Below are positions 1 to 9,957 of a stretch of DNA of 22,777 nucleotides, one piece after another; position 1 is the stretch's first letter; the number at the start of each line of letters is the position of its first letter. The position numbers and the translations under genes are program-made. The notes under the pieces are model-generated. The model searched no databases and was not told the origin of the DNA. It saw only the letters and a list, made by a program, of their open reading frames with translations. Source of the DNA: Gnetum montanum (taxonomy: Eukaryota; Streptophyta; Gnetopsida; Gnetales; Gnetaceae); the NCBI GenBank assembly GCA_015680685.1, contig MNCI01008033.1, positions 860,521 to 883,297 on the forward strand, written 5' to 3'.

Positions 1-3000
1 CATGGTTGAACTCATGGTTGGTATTATAGAAGTTGAATTATGAAATAATGGATTAAAAGTTGTGGAGAAATTGCTATGTGTTTTTTTCTTTTTCTTTTTT
101 TCCTCCTATTATAGGATCTTGATTTACCCAAGAAGAAGAAGAGTTAAAATTTGATACTTATTCCTCTTGATTTTGTTTGGAAGAATCCTTTGGATTTTTA
201 TACAGACTTATAATATTCCTAGAGGGTTGGATTTGTGTTGGTTTCCTTCATTACTTTACTGATTTCATTTAACAATCACACTTTTACTTAGCACATTTAT
301 GAGCTACTAGGCCTAAGACTTTACAAACTGACTTAATGATCTAGATCTTCATCAAAGTAGATCACTGATTCTGCCATCATCAATCATCATTGCAAACCAC
401 TCCTTTTAATGTACATCAATATCTCAAATTGCTTTTCAAGCCTTGGTCCATCGAAACTCAACTATCAATCCTTATCACTAACTCCATATAAATCGATGAC
501 ATCAATATCAATCTACATCGCTGCTGCAATTACCTATGATAAACAAGCTTAAACAGAGAAATGAGTACTTCCCCATGTAAGCTTATGGAATTGATTATCT
601 TCAATATATAAAAATCGTAAAAAAACAAACTTAAAATTTTGGTTTATGAGGTTAAAATTGAAACAATTTCAGGGTTTAACAAGGAACCATTTTAGTCAAT
701 AGTGTAGCCAAAATCTTATAGTTTTTCTTTCATAATCTTAGCAAATAGCCAATGAGTGCCCATAGTGTAGATTTGAGTCAATTGTATGGCATCTTATTTA
801 AGTGGCATTGTACCTAGACATGTTCCATGAAACACAATAAAATCATATTGATTCATATTCATTATAACACTTTGACTTAGAATATATTTACTTTCAATGG
901 AATTGTCTTTCTACATACTTAGTTAATATTTCCATTTTTATGGACATTAATCAATTAGCAAAATAAGTATGACCAGTTTTGAGCATAAATAGGTATTCAC
1001 TTCCTAATCATAGTAGCATTGTTGCTTGGTTTGCCCAATAGCATAACACTTGGTAATCCCAACAGTGGGTACATGAGTTCAAGATGTGTACAACAAGCTA
1101 AAAATGGATACTCATCATCCTTAGAATAATCTAGGATTTATTATTTTATTATTGGTTGAAGTAATTAAATAATTAATTTTCATGTTTTTTATAACTTAGT
1201 CATAGCTGCACAACATCATTAATCATACACCTCACTTTAAACTAAACCATATGTAATGAAGCTACCACTAGTCCAAGTAGGAAGACAACAATCTACGATC
1301 AATACTTAGTGATCTAGATACCACACTAGTCCCATCCAGAGAATTCAATGGGATTGCATATGAATGCTTATGATTTGTATGGTTGGGCTTAGTGAACACT
1401 TGCCACTCATAAGGAGGTCTTAGAGATCATCAAAATTTGACTTCAATCTAAAAATATCAATCAAAGTTGCATAATAAATAATAATGAAAAGTATAACATA
1501 TCTTCTTCTTAGCTTGAGGCTCCTAAAACTAATCATCTTCAAAACCTGAAGTACAAGACATCTCTACTTTAAGAAGCATAATATCATATTGTGTTTGTTT
1601 CTTTACTTTAAATTCATTGAACAGAAAAATCTTATATATTTTTTCTACCTATCTCTAATATTTATTTGATAGAGCAACATCTCATACAACACACCTATAA
1701 AGAATATTTGATTAAACAAAGGCATAACAAAGTTGTTTTTCAATATCCCAAGCTAGAATAAATTATTTCTTACATTTGATTTTTTTAAGGAAATAAGGTT
1801 TCATACCCATTCCAACTCTTTAAGTAATGTACTAATTTCATTTATAATTACATGAGCATTCTAGGCCATCATATTTACAAGAGGGAGTTATGTCCACATG
1901 TTTATATCATATAGTAAATGTGTACATTATTGTTTTATCCTATGTTTTGTGGTTTAAAAACTAGACAATGAACAACTATGCTTAGTTTTTCTTTTATTTT
2001 AGGCATCAACTAAGTTGATGAATATTAAGTAGAAGCTAAGAAAGTTGAATTACGGATTTTGAGATGTATGGAGGCAAGATTAAAAATGTTAAACTTCGTA
2101 TTTTCCTAGCCATTAATGTAGAGTAGAAATCTAAGCTTTACGATGGATGTATAGGCTAGGAGGATGCAGAGTTTAGAATTCATATTCCATTTAGAGTGGA
2201 TGTCTCAACCTAAGTGTAGAAGTTCAAGCTAATAAACATTTAGGCAAAAGTGTGGGCATCCCACTAGAATCAAATAAGTTCTCAAATTAGATATCCTAGC
2301 ATATTTCAAATGTTTCACCTAAGTCTCATTCTTTGCAATCTGGATGACCAAGCTTTGAATGGAAGGTTCTAGGTAGAAGTTAAAAGGAAATAAAAAAGAC
2401 ATTTATAGCCATTATCTAAACTTTAGTTCTTCATGAGAAACTTTTTTAGGCATGAGGGTTATTAAATTACATGCCTAGATCTTCAATGAAGAAGCAATAC
2501 GAGGCATTCATTCCTTCATCACATTGGATTAGAAATATCTACTTTGAATCAAGCAAGATTTTGCGTTGGCTAAAGGGTTGGAAGACAAATTAGTTTGTTT
2601 TGAAGTTACCCACCATTATTACATCATCTTCCTAGGCTTTGAATGATCAAATCTACTATTTCATTTTATTGATTTTATCATTTGAAAGTTAGATTTGTTT
2701 CTATAGCTTCCTATGTAAATGCCTTAGTATGAACATAACTTGCATAGACCTAAGCTGTAGAATCATATATACTATACTTACATCTTGTTTAAATTCTTAA
2801 GAGCTCCACAAATCATAAATTCTTGTTATGGGAAGACCTTCATTGTAATCCTAAGGTGTTTACTTAGGTCTTGAAGTATTTGACATTTTATTTCTAACCT
2901 AAGGGATATGTGAGTATATCATGCAAAACATCATAATTTATTCTTAGCTTTGAAGGCCCTTAGGAGTCCTTTAAATACCAATCTTGTTAATTTATCCTAG

Positions 3001-3301
3001 GAGAATTGTGTAGCATTAGCGGATCTACCATAGTAACCCTAATTACAAGTTTAATTTCAATGAATTTATAAGTTGATGAGACTTACCACATACATGAATG
3101 AGTTTGTTCCATTTATGTACTTGTTTCTAGCAACTTTGATTACAATTTAAGTTTTATTTTATAGCTCATTCATCCAATCCAAAGAAACAAAGGAATAAAC
3201 CCTCATTCATATTTGTTGGTGACCATTTGGTAGTTGTTGGTGATCATTTGGAACTACCAACGTTGGGGGCCTTCAGTCTCATGATTGAGATCATGGGATG
3301 C
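1..3301. other. AT-rich flank without recognisable genes
   Basis: I see no convincing coding region, RNA gene or intact mobile element in this stretch. Reading frames are broken at short intervals on both strands and the composition is AT-rich throughout. It may hold very old, decayed repeats, but nothing could be assigned to a family by eye. It ends at the target-site duplication of the gypsy element that starts at 3307. Confidence 0.6.
3213..3260. repeat. Two-copy 21-bp tandem repeat with small inverted repeat
   Basis: Two copies of a 21-bp unit (3213-3233 and 3234-3254) begin TTGTTGGTGAYCATTTGG and differ at a few bases. Across the second copy, TTGGTAGTT (3227-3235) pairs with AACTACCAA (3252-3260), leaving a 16-base loop. 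It lies about 45 bp outside the left end of the gypsy insertion and belongs to the flank. No function is claimed. Confidence 0.6.
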
Positions 3302-3306
3302 AAAGG
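3302..3306. repeat. Target-site duplication, left copy (AAAGG)
   Basis: The five bases AAAGG directly precede the TG of the left LTR and recur exactly after the CA of the right LTR at 13257-13261. A 5-bp duplication is usual for Ty3/gypsy integrases. It shows that 3307-13256 entered as a single element. Confidence 0.9.
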
Positions 3307-3863
3307 TGATAAGTGGCAAGGTACCCCTACACTCAACCATACGAATACAAATGTTCACACATGATTCGGTTGAACTCCAAGGACTAAGTGCTTATGTGCC
3401 TTCACAGAACAAGGATGGGTTAGGCGATCATTGTCTTCCCAAGCTTACTTATATGACACAATTGTATGGTTAAATAAACTTGAGGTATGTGATTTTTATG
3501 CCATTTTTTATGTTTTATGTTCCTAGTGCTTAGAATGGAGAAATGAAATAATCAAGTAACTAATTTAATTTAACTAATCAACTGTACTTTAACTAGTCCT
3601 AACACTAGCATCTGTTTCCACTCTCCATACACATCTTGAACCAGTGTAACACTACTAGGATTACCAAATGCTAGTTGTTACTAGGTTACCAAGTGTTCCA
3701 TGTATGCTCGAAGTGTTCATACTCAGTGTGCTTACTTGTTCAAAATTAACAAATTGATAAAGACAACCAATTAACTAGTGAAAGCATTAAATAATTGTAA
3801 AATAACATTAAATGCAATAAATAAGCTATTATGAATGTTGCAAGGTCTATCACAAAGTTCGTC

Positions 3864-3869
3864 TTTATT
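3864..3869 (-). terminator. Polyadenylation signal in 3' LTR of element 1
   Basis: Minus-strand AATAAA lies about 180 bases downstream of the LTR TATA box, and the same hexamer occurs at the matching place in both related LTRs (12982-12987 and 16968-16973). This fits the R/U5 boundary of an LTR, where the retroelement transcript would be cleaved. Assignment is by position and motif only. Confidence 0.55.
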
Positions 3870-4046
3870 TTCGGACATAAGGTGTGCTTAGGTACACAAT
3901 GCTCAAATAAAGATTCATTCACTTTATGACTCTACTGCGGACACTCAGATATAATTCTAACTCTAGAAAGGGAAAATTGCAAGAGTTACGATTAAGGAAC
4001 TAAGAAAACTAACTATCTCATTCCAAAACCAAGTGTGCCCACCTCT

Positions 4047-4054
4047 TATTTATA
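4047..4054 (-). promoter_or_regulatory. TATA box in 3' LTR of element 1
   Basis: Minus-strand TATAAATA sits in the same context (CTTATTTATAGAC on the plus strand) as in the other LTRs. It lies about 100 bases inside the U3 end, where an LTR promoter is expected. Confidence 0.65.
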
Positions 4055-4151
4055 GACAACAAGACAGGTTCCGATATCAGATGTCTGATATCACTTGGCA
4101 ACCTCTAATATCACAAACCTAATATCACGATCCCAATATCGTGACCCATCA

Positions 4152-4167
4152 TACCCCCACAACTAAA
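4152..4167 (-). other. Polypurine tract of element 1
   Basis: Minus-strand TTTAGTTGTGGGGGTA directly abuts the 3' LTR. Such a purine run resists RNase H and primes plus-strand DNA synthesis. The matching site in element 2 (17295-17310) is almost identical, including position relative to the LTR, which supports the assignment. Confidence 0.85.
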
Positions 4168-6055
4168 TGAAAACTCATACTCGAGTTCCTTACAAAGTAT
4201 TGGGAAGGTATGGGATTATTGACTGTACGACAATCTGACAATACATGGAATGAAAAATGCAAAGTACCCAGTGAATAGATCGACAACATATTACAACATT
4301 GGTGTTCATAACCATTGTGGTGAACACTATACATAGATGACATCTAGATCTTTATTTGACAGCTTGGAAAGAGAGAGAGAAAAGAAAATGAGGCGCGTTG
4401 CTACCAATGTCAAAATTGTGCACACCATTGTTCATCCATGGCCACATAATCAAGCATGTTCCCTACATAAATGCTTTTTTCTCCAGTCCATCCTAGTGCT
4501 CCCTTCTATCCCAGTCCATTGTTCATGTGATGGCCATCTGCACATACAACATAGTCACGAATTAGCAAGGATAAATAAGACATAATGTCATTGATACCTT
4601 GCCTCAATATGAAGCACATTGGCTAGGTTGTGGGTATGGAAGATACTTAGTTAGAGGTTTATAACTTATGACTACCAAGGTGTAGGGGTGAGATAAGTAA
4701 TGGAATGGAAAAATTTGTGACAAGACCCCCATGACTAAGAGCAAGCCTCCGGTAGTGATAGGGTGGAATAATTGAAAGAACAAGAAAGATGAGAGAAATA
4801 ACAACAGTGAAGTCATTAAGACAAAAAAATGGATGTCACTGATGGGGTGAATGAGAAATAGTTGATTGCAAGCAATGTTTTTAAGGAAAAGAACTTAACA
4901 AGTGCACCAAAAAGGAATGCCGGTGGGTCCTCCCCAAAGCAGGCTCATGCCCTTAATGCCCTGACAAACCCACAAACCAAAGAGTCCGTAGGCTCTCAAA
5001 ATGACATATGGAAACAATGGTTAAGAACTTACCCACAAGAGTTTACCAAAGAATAATAATGTGGCAACCAAGATATGGACTAATCATAAAACCAAAAATG
5101 AGGTGGGATATGGAAAGTAATATGGAAAGAGAGAATGAAATGGAATGGAATCCCAAAATCAAGGTTGTGTAAAGTCCCTTGTGTAGTATATTATTAAGAT
5201 GACTTAATAGGATTCATTCCAAATCTAGATCAAAACTAACCACATCCAGTGACCTCACATCAACGTAGTAGACCAACCCATCCTCCCAAAGTAACAAGAA
5301 TGCATCCATAGAGCCACCACCATTCCAACAAGGTAAAGATAGAGAAGCAAGAAGCGAGAAAGGGCCTTAGTTAGAGGGAACCTTTAGGCATGGGTAACAT
5401 GTCTTTCCAGTGCCATAACCAGTGCTTGTAGCCCATGTTTCTTTATTATGTCTAAGGGGTGTGCTTTGAATTCCCACCAGTTTTTTTTCTCCTTTTTTTT
5501 TGTGAGAACCACACCATGCAAAGACTTATTTAATTTAGTCAACTTCTTGATATTTTGTCAAAAGTAGAATGGTGGAAAACCTATGAAAAACATCCAAGTA
5601 CCCAAGAGAACAGCCAATACAAATGTGTCGAATCCCATTGAGGTCATACCCTTTTCAATCCATTTCAATCTTTCCTTGATTTGAAGAATACCAAGTTACC
5701 AATTCATTAATAAGTTTACTTAGAAAAAGAAATAGTACAGTTCCAAGATCAAGAGAGACCATAGAGCTAAGGGGATGAATGGATGATGTGGACTCATTAC
5801 TTGTTTTATCAAAATAAACTATATTCTAGCATCAACATCAAAAGTTAAAGGTAAAAACCAAACATTAGCAATCAACACTATTATAGTATTCTCCACCATC
5901 ATTAGCACTTATTATATGGTGAGTGAGATTTATTCAATCAAAATGTAATAGAGAAAGAAATAGTAAAAAAAAATGTTAACAATGGTGTAAAACAAAAATA
6001 AGTAAAGAAGAAGAATGTGTAAAAAAATGCGTAAAACAAAAAGGACAAAAGAAAC
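4168..6055 (-). other. Non-coding 3' region of element 1
   Basis: This is the stretch between the end of pol and the polypurine tract. No protein with domain-like character is visible, and the short open frames look like chance. Parts line up in the same order with 21.1-22.2 kb: TCCTCCCCAAAGC (4928 and 21145 areas), GGCATGGGT plus ATGTCTTTCCAGTG (about 5388 and 21662), a long pyrimidine run (about 5480-5503 and 21594-21633), and GATGARTGGATG (about 5775 and 21970). It contains an extra polypurine-like copy at 4726-4740. The coiled-coil ORF that element 2 has next to its LTR is missing here. Confidence 0.65.
4726..4742 (-). other. Internal polypurine-tract-like copy, element 1 (middle)
   Basis: Minus-strand CTTAGTCATGGGGG matches the real polypurine tract at 4152 in all but a few bases but is 570 bp internal to the LTR. 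By order it corresponds to the copy at 20538-20556 in element 2. Whether it ever primed DNA synthesis is unknown. Confidence 0.5.
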
Positions 6056-6082
6056 TGAGGCTTGGAATGACTGGCATCGACA

Positions 6083-6100
6083 ACCATCTCCCCCATGATT
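6083..6100 (-). other. Polypurine-tract-like copy at end of pol, element 1
   Basis: Minus-strand CTCAATCATGGGGGAGATGG resembles the true polypurine tract at 4152 and lies where the pol frame ends. The matching copy in element 2 is at 22223-22242, at the end of a different ORF. In both elements a homologous non-coding spacer follows. Confidence 0.5.
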
Positions 6101-6189
6101 GAGTTGGAAGGAGGAGATCCAAAATAATGAGCAAGGTTGTCCATTAACAGAGGTAGTGTTACTACTAGCTATTGTAGGCTCATGGAAAG

Positions 6190-7447
6190 GTTTGGTTTGC
6201 TAGATGTTGACCAATAATTTCTTATTTGGGATTTTAAGTTTATAGATCATCATGGCCCCTAAGGGGAAATTTTCATGAATAATATAAGGTCCTTCCCACA
6301 GTATTTAAAATTTAGTTCATTGTGGCACATGTGTGGGATTCCAATACAAAACCTTATCTCCTGGTTGGTATTTGACTTTCCTAATCCTTAGGTCATGACA
6401 TTGCTTGTTGAAGGCCTTGTGTAGTTCATTGGATGATAGGGCAACTAATTGATTTTCATCTAGCAAGTTAAGGTTCATCAACCGTTCTTTCTATGCTAGA
6501 CTGAGGTCAAGGTTGAGGTCACATGCTATAGATAGTGTACAGAGCTCAGCTTGGATAGGAAGAAGTTTACTGTAAACTAACTCATAGGGAGAGTAGCTTA
6601 TAGGGAGTTTCCATGTGGAGCAGTATGCCCAAAGAGCATCATTCAATTTGGTGCTCTAGTCTCACCTATATTTGCTAATGGTCCATGTCAATATTCTTGT
6701 GATCTCCCTATTGGTAACTTTGGCTTGACCATTTGCTTGAGGATGATATGGTGTAGTCAGATTATGTTCAACTCCTAAGCGTTGCGTCAACTTTCGAAAA
6801 GTTGCACCTATAAAATGTGTACCATTGTTATATATAAGTGTACGATGCATGCTAAACCTATTTACGATTTGTTGTTGAACAAATCGTGCAGCGGTAGATG
6901 ATGTACAGTCCATAATAATAGCTACTTCTACCCACTTTGTAAAATAATCAACAACAACAATGATGTATGTTTTTCCATTGGACATCAGTGTAATAGGCCC
7001 CATAAAATCAATACCCCATATGTCGAAGGATTCTAAAGGTTAAATCCATTATTGTGGACCCTCCATTCTAGCAGTCATTCCCTCATCACGTTGACAACAC
7101 TCACAAGATTGGATGAAATGATGAGCGTCCTAGAACAATGTAGGCCAATAATATCCTACAAGCAAAATTTTAATGGTTGTTTGTCTCCTAACATAATGAC
7201 CCCCACAAGGGCCCTCATGAGCATCTTGGAGAACTTGCAATTGATCTACATCGAGAACACACCATCGAACCAAGCCATCAGGACATACCTTATAAAGGTG
7301 TTTATTGATTTCCATGAAATATTTGGCTCGGTGAAGAAACTGTTGTTTCTTTTTAACATCTAACCCTTGTGGTGTTTCTTGTGTAAGAAGATAAGTGAAA
7401 ATGCTACTATACCAATTTGTGGCAATGGATAAGTGATTGTTTATCAC
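6190..7447 (-). pseudogene. Integrase region of pol, element 1
   Basis: Integrase would join the DNA copy to the chromosome. The N-terminal zinc-finger block is recognisable (AHEGPCGGH, then SCECCQ near 7110). The core follows with GIDFMGPI (first Asp kept), YNNGTHF where DNG is expected, and GQAKVTNREI where GQAEV is expected. Thus two of the three D,D,E catalytic residues are lost, by GAC to AAC and GAA to AAA. A GPY/F-like module (WEGPYIIHENFPLGA) lies near 6270. No chromodomain is evident after it. Stops and frame breaks interrupt the region near 7050, 6650 and 6190. Confidence 0.88.
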
Positions 7448-7513
7448 ACCTGCAAAGAGGAGTTCATCAAGGAAACAGTTAGAAATTAGATATTCGTCCT
7501 CTTTCTTATCCCA

Positions 7514-7813
7514 TCATAACCAAGATAAATGATCAACGACAACATTCTCGGTGCCTTTATGATCGATCATCGTAAGATCAAACTCTTGTATGATCATGAG
7601 CCATCGTATGATGCAAGGGCTCATCATTAGTTTATTCATTAGAAACCGTATTGCACTATGATCTGTGTGTACAAATATCTTATAGCCTAATACATAGTGC
7701 CTAAATTTTTCTCGTGCAAACACCATAGCCATTAATTCTTTATTTCTTGTAGTGTAGTTGAGTTGTGCACCAGTAATACTTTGACTTGCACAGTGAATGT
7801 AATTTTTGGTCAT
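7514..7813 (-). pseudogene. RNase H region of pol, element 1
   Basis: RNase H would remove the RNA template during DNA synthesis. The frame carries the gypsy hallmarks: ASQSITGAQLNYTTRNKEL, then FRHYVLGYKIFVHTDHSA with the TDH catalytic Asp, IIRWLMIIQEFDL, and ENVVVDHLSWL where the family usually has ADHLSRL. The Arg to Trp change is a CGG to TGG transition. It lies between RT and integrase as expected. I do not see a second, archaeal-type RNase H domain, which some Tat elements carry. Confidence 0.88.
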
Positions 7814-7849
7814 CTAATTGTGTAAGTACAGCTCCTAAGGCAAATTTGG

Positions 7850-8760
7850 ACACGTCAATCATTATGTGAAATGGTTTGGACTAGTTAGGAGCTTGTAGAA
7901 TTGGTGTTTCTATGAGCTTCTATTTCAAGGTTTGGAAAGCTAGCTCACATTCCCTGGTCCATTCAAAGGGTGTGTCCTTTTTTGTTAATTCTTTGCAATC
8001 TTCGAAAAGTTCTCTATGAAGCATCTATAATAGCCAATATGTCCAAGGAATGATCAGATGTCTTTTACAGTTTCAGGTTAACAAGTGATTCCTTGGATGA
8101 CCTTAATCTTTTTAGGATCTATCTCTATCCCTATTTATGAAATCTTGTGCCCTAATACAATGCCTTTTTGGATCGTTAAATGGCTTTTTTGCCAATTGAC
8201 CCTTAAGTTGGTTTTAACACATCATTTTAGTACTTGCTCTAATTAGTCCAATGCTTGTTCGAAGTTCACTCCATAAGTGGAGAAATCATTCATAAAGATC
8301 TTTACACCATTCCCTATTTGTTGCTGAAATATACTTAGAACCAAACGTTGAAATGTTGTTGAGGCATTGCATAAGCCAAATGGCATCTGTCAATATGCGA
8401 ATGTCCCCCAAGGACTCATGAATGTAGTCTTGGCTTGGTCTTTTGGTGCTATTTGAATTTCATTGTATCCACTGTAACCATCCAGAAAACTATAGTAGCA
8501 ATGCCCTGAAATGGTATCTAAGACTTGGTCAACAAATGGCAATGGGAAATGGTCTTTAAATGTTGCCACGTTCAGCAACCTAAAGTCTATACACATCCTC
8601 CATTTGCTTTCCTTTTTAGACACAATGACTAATGGACTAACCCATTCACTATCAGTAATGGGATGGATGAACCTAGCTTTTAGAAGTTGTTCAATTTCTT
8701 CCTTAACCACTTGCTTAAACTTTGCGTTCAATCATTTTTACGGTTGTCATCGAGGCTTCA
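7850..8760 (-). pseudogene. Reverse transcriptase region of pol, element 1
   Basis: The 8731-8390 frame gives a clear gypsy RT N-terminal half: FKQVVKEEIEQLL, SEWVSPLVIVSKKES, CIDFRLLNVATFKDHFPLPF and FLDGYSGYNEI with the first catalytic Asp, ending SPWGTFAY. The frame then breaks, but the palm continues near 8370-8260 as MPFGLCN, QRLVLSIF and FMNDFSTYG. The last is the catalytic box and should read FMDD; here the first Asp is Asn (GAT to AAT). Downstream NWQKSHL and GIVLGHKIS remain readable between stops. The FMDDFS-type box and the DGYSGYN block fit the Athila/Tat branch. Confidence 0.9.
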
Positions 8761-9448
8761 TGGAGGGGTCAATGTAAATTCTATGTTGGCATATCTTAGG
8801 ATCTATTCCAGTTAATTCGAGATATGACCAAGCAAAGGCTTTCAACCATTTATTTACCATCCTCAGTAGTCTTTCTTTTTACTAGGGAGTGAGCTTAGCG
8901 TTAATGATTACCAATTTTCCATTCTTGAGGAATGTGTACTTCATACCAGTGGGCAACGATTTTAACTCAATGGGCTCTTACTTAAACTCGTTAGGAATTT
9001 CCAACTTCCTCCAATTGGTATTTTTGGTATCAGTACTTGGAAGTTGGCAATGGACTTGCTCTAATATATCTATGCTATCAATGTAAGTCTAAGTTAAGCT
9101 CTCAGTTGGTTCCATGCATATAGTTGAATTTCTGTTTTGGTTAGCTATCAGCCACTGGGTGCCTTCCTATCTTGTGGCTACTGCATACAATCATCTTTGT
9201 ATGTTAGTTATTTGTGCACACTTGTTGCATGCAGCCAATGTTAAATGTTGTATGAACCAGGACTTCTGCACACAATTACACCCTATGTCACTGTATATGA
9301 TGCATGGAACTTTCTTCTTCTCAATCTTTCTGAACATATTTTCCTTTGATATTAATAGGGAAAGATCATGTATTCCTAGGCACACATCAATTGTGCTTAG
9401 CCATGCTCTTTCCATAATGATTGGGAAGTCCCCCTTATAGTTGTTGAC

Positions 9449-9667
9449 TTAAATCACTAGGAAATTGGCTAGATATGACCACCCACAAATAGTGGTGACA
9501 ATGTCCTCAACTAGTCCTAATGCGACAATGATGGACTGGTTGGCCAACTCTAAACGAATGTTATTCTTTTTTAGTGGGGGTAGGTTCCAAGCTTTGTACA
9601 TTTCTTGAGAGATTAACTTAACACCAAAACTTGAATCCAAAAGAGCTTTACAAGGCTTATTTCCCAT
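9449..9667 (-). pseudogene. Retropepsin-like protease region, element 1
   Basis: The 72-codon stretch begins MGNKPCKALLDSSFGVKLIS, which matches the start of gypsy aspartic proteases (usual form GxxxxxALLDSGASVNLIS). The catalytic Asp is kept, but the next positions read DSS rather than DSG or DTG. YKAWNLPPL and GLVEDI are further family blocks. A protease of this kind would cut the Gag-Pol polyprotein. It lies between gag and RT as expected. Only this segment is open and the frame is broken on both sides. Confidence 0.78.
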
Positions 9668-9957
9668 GATCTATAAATAAATAAGAGGGCTTCTAGGATC
9701 AAATAATTTCCTAGGAAGATGGCCAGCTTTAATCCAATCGATAATGGCATGAGTCAACATGACCATGCGATTGAGTGCAATCTTTGGTTTAAACGAAGCT
9801 CCAAAGATTCAAATGATGATGAGGCCTTTGGAGAATTAGCTGCTTGTGGTTGTAAGGACTTGGTTGGACTATTGGTTCTAAAGAAAAGTCTCTTTTTTGT
9901 GTGGTTGTCTAAACCAACAGTAGGTTGAGGGTTGACAACCCTTGTAGCATTACATTG

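Larger units (their letters stand above)
3307..4151 (-). repeat. 3' LTR of element 1
   Basis: On the plus strand this runs from TGATAAGTGG to CATCA, so its ends are the short inverted TGAT.../...ATCA typical of LTRs. It aligns along its full length with 12426-13256 and more distantly with 16278-17294. On the minus strand the order is U3, TATAAATA (4054-4047), AATAAA (3869-3864), then U5. The U3 (about 4070-4145) holds several GATATC or ATATCR cores that look like decayed forms of the GC-rich palindromes in the LTR at 17160-17270. Confidence 0.93.
6056..9700 (-). pseudogene. pol: Degenerate pol polyprotein (PR-RT-RH-IN), element 1
   Basis: Remnant of the polyprotein that would process Gag-Pol, copy the RNA into DNA and insert it in the genome. 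Reading the minus strand, the order is protease (9667-9449), reverse transcriptase (about 8760-7850), RNase H (about 7813-7514) and integrase with HHCC zinc finger, core and GPY/F-like module (about 7447-6190). The C-terminal end is followed at once by a polypurine-like motif near 6090. Many in-frame TAA, TAG and TGA codons and frame changes break it. Several are the expected result of C-to-T or G-to-A change, such as CGA to TGA within the RT thumb region. The copy is inactive. Confidence 0.9.

Noticed and set aside
5938-6144. Minus-strand 68-codon frame with a Phe-rich end
   Set aside because: It covers the end of pol in another frame and an AT-rich run; the hydrophobic end is low-complexity.
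7052-7363. Plus-strand 103-codon frame
   Set aside because: It is antisense to the recognisable integrase zinc-finger region.
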